From the NCBI GenBank assembly GCA_022760335.1, contig JALEGE010000055.1, positions 1-37,300 of the forward strand: a stretch of 37,300 bases of DNA. The letters run 5' to 3'. This DNA is from Hyphomonadaceae bacterium. Lineage in GTDB: Bacteria; Pseudomonadota; Alphaproteobacteria; Caulobacterales; Hyphomonadaceae. This document shows positions 8,706 through 15,185 of the stretch, piece after piece (the stretch's first letter is position 1; each line of letters starts with the position of its first letter). The position numbers were made by a program, and so were the translations under genes. The notes beneath the pieces were generated by a model that made no database searches, was not told the origin of the DNA, and saw nothing but the letters and a program-made list of their open reading frames with translations.

Positions 8706-9130
8706 GCCATATCGGCATGATCCTCACGCGCCTTGGCCGCCAACTGGTGACAGAGATCACCCCTGCGCTGGAAGGCCATTATGCGGGCGGTAAGGCCAAT
8801 CTCGCAGGCCTGGTCATCAGCATGGCCGGAGAAGCCTGGGACGGGGCCGCCGACCAGTTATCGCGCGAGATTGACGGCATGAAAGTCCTGCTCGCAAAAG
8901 GCGGTGACACGCAAGCCGCCACCATCGCACCTGCCAGTCTGAAACTCTCAGACCTGCAGACGGCACGCGATGAGCTGGCCGAGCGCCTGATCGCCCTACA
9001 GGTTGCACTGGAAAGCGACGCTTCGCCCGAAGCCGCCGCACTGAATATGCAAATCTGGGCCTTTCTGCTGGCCGGCGCCGGTGCGCGCATGCCCAGTCCG
9101 CCTGAGTTTCAGCCTACTGACGAGGGCTGA
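8702..9130 (+). CDS. Conserved small protein of unknown function (possibly DUF6285-like)
   Basis: This 142-residue, apparently all-helical cytoplasmic protein is coupled to the upstream kinase by an ATGA overlap. Visible features are an N-terminal helix ending in EITPAL and GHYAGGKANLAGLVI, a DELAERLIALQVALE helix, and a proline-rich tail. The EI.PAL pattern followed by an Ala/Leu helix recalls DUF6285 proteins, which are often encoded beside this kinase type, but the similarity is by eye and weak. No catalytic motif is visible. It probably works with the kinase or stabilises it; I cannot assign a function. Confidence 0.7.
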   Translation: MSHIGMILTRLGRQLVTEITPALEGHYAGGKANLAGLVISMAGEAWDGAADQLSREIDGMKVLLAKGGDTQAATIAPASLKLSDLQTARDELAERLIALQVALESDASPEAAALNMQIWAFLLAGAGARMPSPPEFQPTDEG

Positions 9131-9180
9131 CCCCATCCTGCCAGCGAAAACTGCATGCCAATTGCTGGTTTGCATACGAA

Positions 9181-9212
9181 GGTAAATGGACAAATCTATA
9201 CTTTGGTAAATG
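9181..9212 (+). promoter_or_regulatory. Candidate promoter with flanking direct repeat upstream of the MCE operon
   Basis: A perfect -10-like TATACT lies at 9197-9202, and the 8-base word GGTAAATG occurs on each side of it (9181-9188 and 9205-9212), 24 bases start to start. There is no good -35 at 17 bases; TTGCAT at 9170-9175 is 21 bases away. The 139-base gap after 9130 otherwise looks non-coding and AT-richer than its surroundings. The repeat could be an operator for a dimeric regulator. This is suggestive only. Confidence 0.35.
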
Positions 9213-9287
9213 CGGGATCTTAACCTGCATCTGCTAGGTTTCCGGAGAAAGTCCACCCGAAAGGGCCTGATGTCGAAGGACGACACC

Positions 9288-10373
9288 ATGTTCACCGTGC
9301 GCGAAGAAGATGGCGCACGCATCCTCTGCGCGCAGGGGGACTGGACGGTCATGACCGTCCACAAGGTAGACCGGGATACGGAGCTTGGCGCGCTTGACGG
9401 TGTGGACGTCACCGCGATTGGCGATATCGACACGGCTGGCGCCCTGGTGCTCTCGCGCCTGGCCGGGCCGGCTCTGGAACATTTGTCGGGCACGCATGAA
9501 AGCGCGCGCCAGCTGATCAGCCTGATGACCCAGACTGATATCGCCTGTGATCCACCCAGCCTTCCTGGCGGATCACTCATGGATCTGTTGGAGCGCACCG
9601 GGCGCAGCAGCATTCGGCTGTGGAATGAAAGCGTCGAGACCCTCGCCTTTCTGGGCGAGGCGCTGTCGACCTGCACGCGTCTCATATTTCAGCCACGCCG
9701 TCTGCGCTGGACGCCCATGGTCGCGGTAATGGAAGAAGCCGGCCTGGATGCCCTGCCGATCGTCGCCTTTCTCTCTTTCTTTGTTGGCATGGTGGTGGCC
9801 TTTATCGGCGCGACTTCCCTGTCGGAATTCGGCGCGACCATCTTCACCGTGGAACTGGTTGGCATCTCGATGATGCGCGAGTTTGGCGTGATCCTCACCG
9901 CGATTATCCTGTCCGGGCGCACCAATTCGGCCTTCACAGCCCAGATTGGTGCCATGCGCATGCGCCAGGAAGTCGACGCCATGACCACGCTGGGGCTCAG
10001 CCCCATGGAAGTGCTGGTCGCCCCGCGCATCTTCGCAATGGTTGTGATGACGCCGTTTCTGTCTTTCATCTCCACATTGTCGGGCATGGCAGGCGGCATG
10101 CTGGTCGGCTGGCTGGCGCTGGATATCAGCCCGGTGGTCTTCACCGCGCGTATCCAGGATTATGTTCCGGTCTCCAATTTTTGGGTCGGGCTTTCGAAGG
10201 CGCCGATTTTCGGCCTGATCGTCGCCTTGATTGGGTGCCGGCAAGGCTTGCTGGTCGGCGGATCCGTTCAGTCACTCGGCAAGCACACGACAACATCCGT
10301 GGTGCAGGCGATCTTCTCGATCATCGTCATCGATGCTGTCTTCGCGATCTTCTATATGGAGCTGGGCCTGTGA
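9288..10373 (+). CDS. mlaE: MCE/Mla-type ABC transporter permease (MlaE-like) with N-terminal STAS-like domain
   Basis: This protein of about 361 residues is the inner-membrane permease of a lipid transporter that moves phospholipid-like substrates across the cell envelope. The first 100 or so residues (GDWTVMTVHKV...DVTAIGDIDTAGALVLSRL) look like a STAS domain, the role a separate MlaB plays in Escherichia coli. The rest is a MlaE permease: ALPIVAFLSFFVGMVVAFIGA, then the conserved REFGVILTAIILSGRTNSAFTAQIGAMR, which includes the coupling region. Start choice is open: ATG 9288 has AAGGA 7 bases upstream; ATG 9270 and ATG 9210 are in frame. The stop overlaps the start of the ATPase gene. Confidence 0.92.
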   Translation: MFTVREEDGARILCAQGDWTVMTVHKVDRDTELGALDGVDVTAIGDIDTAGALVLSRLAGPALEHLSGTHESARQLISLMTQTDIACDPPSLPGGSLMDLLERTGRSSIRLWNESVETLAFLGEALSTCTRLIFQPRRLRWTPMVAVMEEAGLDALPIVAFLSFFVGMVVAFIGATSLSEFGATIFTVELVGISMMREFGVILTAIILSGRTNSAFTAQIGAMRMRQEVDAMTTLGLSPMEVLVAPRIFAMVVMTPFLSFISTLSGMAGGMLVGWLALDISPVVFTARIQDYVPVSNFWVGLSKAPIFGLIVALIGCRQGLLVGGSVQSLGKHTTTSVVQAIFSIIVIDAVFAIFYMELGL

Positions 10374-11137
10374 GCGCGCGCGAGGCCGCCATCCGCGTAC
10401 GTGGGCTGAAGACCGCCTATGGATCTCATATCGTGCATGAGAATCTCGATCTTGATGTCTGGCAAGGCGAAGTGCTGGGCATCATTGGCGGATCGGGGAC
10501 AGGCAAGTCCGTCCTCTTGCGAGCGATTGTCGGCCTGAAACGGCCCTCCGCCGGCAGCGTGGACGTGTTTGGCCGTGATATCACCCGGCTTGATGACGCC
10601 GAGCGCCAGGCGGTGGAGCGCCAATGGGGCCTGATGTTCCAGGATGGTGCCCTGTTCTCCAATCTCACCGTGCGCGAGAATGTGCTTGTACCGCTGCAAG
10701 AGCACACGCAGCTTGACCGGACCATGGCCACTGAGATTGCCGATATGAAGATCCGCCTGGCGGGCCTCGGCCCGGCGGCAGCGAACAAGTACCCGTCTGA
10801 TCTTTCCGGCGGAATGCGCAAGCGCGCCGCACTTGCGCGCGCCCTGGCGCTGGACCCCGCCCTTCTCTTCCTGGACGAGCCCACCGCCGGGTTGGACCCG
10901 ATCACCGCGGGCAATTTCGACAGCCTGATCCGGGACCTTCAACAGGCACTCGGCCTTACCGTATTTCTCGTCACGCATGATCTCGACACGCTCGGCGCGA
11001 TCTGCGACCGTATCGCGGTGCTGGCGGACAAGCGCGTGATCGCCACGGGCACGATCGCCGAACTGCGCGAGCTCGACCATCCCTGGATCAACGACTATTT
11101 CAACGGACCGCGCGGGCGCGCGGCTGTGGCCTCATAG
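10370..11137 (+). CDS. mlaF: MCE/Mla-type ABC transporter ATP-binding protein (MlaF-like)
   Basis: This 255-residue cytoplasmic ATPase powers the lipid transporter with the permease just upstream. Walker A GGSGTGKS is at residues 40-47, the Q-loop FQDGALF at 90-96, signature LSGGMRKR at 145-152, Walker B LLFLDE at 165-170 and the switch His at 203. The LSGGMRKRAALARAL form is typical of the Mla/Ttg2A subfamily. The frame has upstream Met codons inside the permease gene, but GTG at 10370 overlaps the permease TGA (GTGA) and starts the protein at the expected place, so I take this as the start. Confidence 0.95.
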   Translation: MSAREAAIRVRGLKTAYGSHIVHENLDLDVWQGEVLGIIGGSGTGKSVLLRAIVGLKRPSAGSVDVFGRDITRLDDAERQAVERQWGLMFQDGALFSNLTVRENVLVPLQEHTQLDRTMATEIADMKIRLAGLGPAAANKYPSDLSGGMRKRAALARALALDPALLFLDEPTAGLDPITAGNFDSLIRDLQQALGLTVFLVTHDLDTLGAICDRIAVLADKRVIATGTIAELRELDHPWINDYFNGPRGRAAVAS

Positions 11138-11151
11138 AGGAGGAATGCCCC

Positions 11152-12108
11152 ATGGAACCGCGCGCAAATTATGCCCTGATCGGCGCCTTCGTGATCTTCG
11201 CAGCGGTCGCCCTGATGAGCTTCACGCTCTGGTTCGGGCAGAACCAATTCCGCGAATCCTTCGATGAATATGACATCATTTTTGAAGGCCCGGTGACGCT
11301 CGATGATGGCGCCTCGGTGCGCTATATCGGAATCAAAGTTGGCGAAGTACGCTGGGTACGGATCGACCGCTCCGACCCGTCCAAGGTCCGCACACGGATC
11401 CGCATTGACAGCGAAACCCCGGTGAAGGTGGACTCTACAGCAAATATCGACTTTGCCGGCATCACTGGGGTGACCTTCGTTCAGATCAATGCCGGCAGTG
11501 CAAGCGCGCCTGCCCTGGAGCGCCGGGCTGGCCAGCCGGTACCTGTAATAGAGGCAGAACGCACACAATTGGAAGAACTGATCAATTCCAGCCGTTCCAT
11601 CCTCGGCCAGGCCAATGTCACGGCAGATCAAGTCAACAAACTGCTGACGGATGAGAATATCGACCGTGTCAGTATCACGCTCGCCAATCTTGAAAGCTTT
11701 TCCGCGCGCCTGGCGGCCGAGGAAGACCTGATAAGCAATGCCAATCAGGCGCTGATCAGTCTGCGGGAAACTTCTGAACGCTTTGACCGTGTCGGACGCC
11801 AGTTCGAAGCCCTCGGCGAGAATGCAAACAGGCGCATCACCGAACTGGATGAAACTTTCACTGGCCTTTCGAACGAGGCCAGCATCACACTGCAGGACAT
11901 CTCAGACGCCAGCGCAGAAACCGAGCGGGCAGCCAACAGCATTGCCGAAGCCATGGACGCGTCCGGCCACGAGGCGCTGGTGGATATGCGCCTTGCGGCC
12001 CAGGATTTCCGCCGCCTGATGGTGCGGATGGAAAACTTCGTCCGTGAACTTGAACACAATCCGCAGGCGCTGGTCGCTGGCGACACCCGCCCCTATGAGG
12101 GAGACTGA
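11152..12108 (+). CDS. mlaD: MCE-domain substrate-binding protein (MlaD-like)
   Basis: This 318-residue inner-membrane-anchored periplasmic protein forms the lipid-handling ring of the transporter. One N-terminal helix spans about residues 7-28 (YALIGAFVIFAAVALMSFTLWF region). The MCE domain follows at about 39-115, with the typical VTLDDGASVRYIGIKVGEV and a TANIDFAGITGVTFVQI core. The remaining 190 residues are polar and predicted helical or coiled coil, longer than Escherichia coli MlaD and more like alphaproteobacterial relatives. A clear AGAGGAGG ribosome site lies just before the ATG, 14 bases after the ATPase stop. Confidence 0.94.
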   Translation: MEPRANYALIGAFVIFAAVALMSFTLWFGQNQFRESFDEYDIIFEGPVTLDDGASVRYIGIKVGEVRWVRIDRSDPSKVRTRIRIDSETPVKVDSTANIDFAGITGVTFVQINAGSASAPALERRAGQPVPVIEAERTQLEELINSSRSILGQANVTADQVNKLLTDENIDRVSITLANLESFSARLAAEEDLISNANQALISLRETSERFDRVGRQFEALGENANRRITELDETFTGLSNEASITLQDISDASAETERAANSIAEAMDASGHEALVDMRLAAQDFRRLMVRMENFVRELEHNPQALVAGDTRPYEGD

Positions 12109-12109
12109 C

Positions 12110-12730
12110 ATGGCCCATTTCCGCGCGTTCATGGCTTTGGCCGGCCTTTCTGCTCTGGCTGCCTGTGTCTCGGTCCTGCCAGAGCAGAAGGTGCCCACCG
12201 CACTGTACAGATTGGGCGAGATCCCTGCCAGCACAGCGCTGGAAGCCAATATCGTGGTGCGAGAGCCCATGGCCGAGCGGATCTTGGGCGGTCAGAACAT
12301 GGTGGCCCAGGGCGAAGATGGCGGCCTGCGCCTGATCGAGGATGTCGAGTGGGCCGGTCGCCTTACACGCCTGATGCAGACGGGGCTGATCGACGCGCTC
12401 TCAGGCCCTGGCGAAGGCATCGCGCTGACAGAACTCTCCGGCGCACTTGGGCAGTATGAGTTGAGCTGGCGGATCAAGGACCTGACGCTTGTCACGGAAA
12501 CCGGCGGCAACGTCCGCGCCCTGTGCACGCTTGAGCTTACCGTGATGGAGGGCCGCACGCGCGAGCCCATCACCCATGGCAGCGCACGTGCCGAGGCCCC
12601 ACTGGCTGGCCGCACCCCATCGCGCAAGGCACAAGCCCTGTCACAGGCCGCCCGTGGCTGCCTCGCCGATGCCGCCCAGTTTCTCTCCGAAACAGTGAAT
12701 ACGGCCTATTCGCCAGCCAGTGGCAGCTGA
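12110..12730 (+). CDS. ABC-type transport auxiliary lipoprotein (PqiC/ABC_trans_aux family)
   Basis: This 206-residue lipoprotein has N-terminus MAHFRAFMALAGLSALAAC with lipobox LAAC, giving Cys19 as the acylated residue, then a segment VPTALYRLGEIPA typical of the YRL-containing ABC_trans_aux/PqiC family. Such proteins sit in the outer membrane as partners of MCE transporters. The start at 12110 follows the mlaD stop by one base with GAGGGAGA as ribosome site, so the gene closes the operon. Its last 25 bases overlap the 3' end of the opposite-strand histidine kinase gene. No mlaC-like periplasmic carrier is present in this operon. Confidence 0.88.
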   Translation: MAHFRAFMALAGLSALAACVSVLPEQKVPTALYRLGEIPASTALEANIVVREPMAERILGGQNMVAQGEDGGLRLIEDVEWAGRLTRLMQTGLIDALSGPGEGIALTELSGALGQYELSWRIKDLTLVTETGGNVRALCTLELTVMEGRTREPITHGSARAEAPLAGRTPSRKAQALSQAARGCLADAAQFLSETVNTAYSPASGS

Positions 12731-15108
12731 GGAATCGAGACCTCGATATCCGTCTTGGGCACTTCCAGCGGCAGATAGATTGACACACGCGTGCCCTTGC
12801 CAAGCTCGCTGGCAATTGCCAGACGCCCGCCATGCATCTCCGCGAAGGACTTGGTCAGGGCGAGTCCCAAACCGGTGCCTTCATAATTGCGGTCAGAATT
12901 GTCCTTGACCTGTTCGAACGGCTTGCCCAGCCTCTGGATCTGGTCACGTGGAATGCCAATCCCGGTATCGGTCACACTGATGCGGATCTCTTCATCCTGC
13001 AGACGCAGGGAAACCACGACACGTCCCTCCGGGTCGGTGAATTTCAGAGCATTTGAGATAAGGTTCAGCGCCATCTGGCGAATGGCGCGGTGATCGGCTT
13101 CGATCTCCGGCAGGTCGGTTGGCGCATCCAGGACCAGGGCGATATTCTTCTCCTCGGCCTTGCGCCGGATCATCCGCACAGCTGCATCTACCGGATCGAT
13201 CGGATCGAGCATTGTCAGATTCACCGACATCTTGCCGGCCTCGATCTTGGCCATGTCGAGAATATCGTTGATCAGGTCCAGAAGATGCTCGCCAGAGGTG
13301 AGAATATCATTGGCATAGCCCTTGTAGCGCTCATCACCGAGCGGGCCATAAAGCTCGCCGGCCAGGATTTGAGAGAAACCGTTGATGGCGTTCAACGGTG
13401 TGCGCAGTTCATGACTCATATTGGCCAGGAAGGCGCTCTTGGAGTGGGCCGCATGCTCGGCCTTGACCTTTTCCTTCTGGTATTTCTTGGCCATTTCCGT
13501 GGCCTGTGCCTCAGAACGGTCAAGCTTTGACAGCGCTGTTTTCAGCCGGCTCTTCTGCTGCTCCAACAAGGTCTCATTGCGCACACTTTCGGTGACATCA
13601 ATGCCGATGGTGATGAGACCATCCTCAGCCGTCGGGCGTTCGACCAGTTTGATCCAGACCCCGCCCCGCACTTCAACAACCTGGCCAGTTTCGGGTAACA
13701 TACCCTGCTTTTCACGGACAATTGCGCTGGCCTTGGCAAGCTCGACGGTTTCATGGCTGATACCCGGACGCAGCACATCTTCCAGACCGAAAGTCGTGAC
13801 GAAGGAGCGGTTCCAGTACAGAAGGCGCCGGCGACCGTCCCACAAGGCGAACGGACCGGAAAAGCCCTCAATCGCATTGCGAAGGCGCCGCTCGGCCTTG
13901 CGCAGACGCACATCGGTGCGACGCTGTTCGGTAACATCCATGACGATGCCGCTAATCCCACCGCTCTCACCCGCGCCTTCATTTTCGCTACTGGCGCGGA
14001 TTTCCACGAAATCATTGCCGTCGGAATCGCGCGTTGCGAAGGAGGCCTGCAGCCAACCTTTCTCCCGCGCCTGGCTGAGGGACTCGCGCACAAGCCGGCG
14101 ATCGGAATCGAAGACACATTCGATCAGCGTATCGAGATCATATTTTCCAGGCCCCGGAAGGCCGAAAAGTTCTGCGGCCATAGGACTAAGATCGGCACAT
14201 TCGAGATCCGGAAGCCAGGCCCATGAGCCCGCGCGCGCGCCGGACATGACCAGGTCAAGCTGGGACTGGGCAGCATCGGCTTCACTGGCAAGCGTGTCAC
14301 GCTCGGCCTGGCTTCGCACAAACTGGTTGAGCAGACCGAGAATGGCCAACAGTGGTGCGGCCAGCACAAGCCCATAGGTGATGAATCGCAGAATATCACC
14401 GCGCTCGAACAGTGGGGCTGCTCGGGTAACACAGGCTTTTATACTGGTGCCTGTCAGTGGACTGCAGGCTGTTGCAGAACGCATCAAGCCATCACCGGAC
14501 TGAATTCGCGGCTGGTTGAGCGTAGCGGTTTGAGCCTGCACTTCCAGGCGCGGATCACCGACCCCGGCGCGATGATCTCCAGCCAAGGTAAAGCGCCGTT
14601 CCAACCCCGCCTGGGGGAGCCAGTTCTCAGCTTGAGCGAAGGCTACCATTGTCGGAAAGCCGCTTTGCTCCAAAACGAAGACCAGATCCCCATGCGTGCT
14701 GAGGCCGACCTGCTCATCGAGCGAGATCGACTGTATTGCGGTATCGGCCGCCGCGCGCAGTCGCGATCCGTCCGGCGAGGCACTGACATCGCGCAGACTG
14801 AGAATACCATCTATATCCGGCAAGGCATCGCGCACCAGACTGCGTCCGGCGCCAGCGCGCTGACCAAGTGCGATTGCCGCTTGCGTCGTCGCGGCCTGGC
14901 CGTCCAGACGTTCTGCCAGTGCGACAGCCTCGCTTTGCAGGTTTTCCAGCCGTTGCAGGTCCGAGGTCTGCTTTTCCTCCCAGGCCTTGATCGCCAGCGC
15001 CCCCGCCTCCAGCACCAGAAGTGCGGCAATGACCAGTGTCACGCGCTTCGACCCCGCGGTAGGCGCAGATGACTTGTGCGTATGTCGACCCTTGGATTTC
15101 ACGCGCAC
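12706..15108 (-). CDS. PAS-domain sensor histidine kinase, PleC/DivJ-like
   Basis: This 800-residue membrane histidine kinase has two membrane helices (about residues 22-42 and 241-263) enclosing a periplasmic domain of about 200 residues. A coiled segment leads to two PAS domains, about 282-395 and 405-510, then HisKA with LANMSHELRTPLNAINGFS (phospho-acceptor His566) and the ELYGPLGDERY signature. The ATPase domain has the N box LNLISNALKF, DTGIGIP near 714-720 and GTGLGLAL near 744. This architecture and the GPLGD-containing HisKA resemble PleC and DivJ of the Caulobacter cell-cycle phosphorelay, but orthology is inferred. The start is GTG at 15108 or GTG at 15102; neither has a strong ribosome site. 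No response regulator is adjacent. It follows pepN on the same strand, 77 bases away. Confidence 0.88.
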   Translation of the reverse strand: MRVKSKGRHTHKSSAPTAGSKRVTLVIAALLVLEAGALAIKAWEEKQTSDLQRLENLQSEAVALAERLDGQAATTQAAIALGQRAGAGRSLVRDALPDIDGILSLRDVSASPDGSRLRAAADTAIQSISLDEQVGLSTHGDLVFVLEQSGFPTMVAFAQAENWLPQAGLERRFTLAGDHRAGVGDPRLEVQAQTATLNQPRIQSGDGLMRSATACSPLTGTSIKACVTRAAPLFERGDILRFITYGLVLAAPLLAILGLLNQFVRSQAERDTLASEADAAQSQLDLVMSGARAGSWAWLPDLECADLSPMAAELFGLPGPGKYDLDTLIECVFDSDRRLVRESLSQAREKGWLQASFATRDSDGNDFVEIRASSENEGAGESGGISGIVMDVTEQRRTDVRLRKAERRLRNAIEGFSGPFALWDGRRRLLYWNRSFVTTFGLEDVLRPGISHETVELAKASAIVREKQGMLPETGQVVEVRGGVWIKLVERPTAEDGLITIGIDVTESVRNETLLEQQKSRLKTALSKLDRSEAQATEMAKKYQKEKVKAEHAAHSKSAFLANMSHELRTPLNAINGFSQILAGELYGPLGDERYKGYANDILTSGEHLLDLINDILDMAKIEAGKMSVNLTMLDPIDPVDAAVRMIRRKAEEKNIALVLDAPTDLPEIEADHRAIRQMALNLISNALKFTDPEGRVVVSLRLQDEEIRISVTDTGIGIPRDQIQRLGKPFEQVKDNSDRNYEGTGLGLALTKSFAEMHGGRLAIASELGKGTRVSIYLPLEVPKTDIEVSIPQLPLAGE

Positions 15109-15185
15109 GCTTTCGGTTAGCGGAGTTCACACACTCCTCAACGAATTCGTCTTGGGACGGAAGTCTTGACCGAAAGTTAACGCAA

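Noticed and set aside
9573..10244. 223-residue minus-strand frame opposite mlaE
   Set aside because: His/Arg/Asp-rich composition with no domain, antisense to a conserved permease.
13090..14377. Long + strand open frames opposite the histidine kinase
   Set aside because: The kinase frame has every expected motif; the antisense frames are Ser/Arg-rich shadows without ribosome sites.
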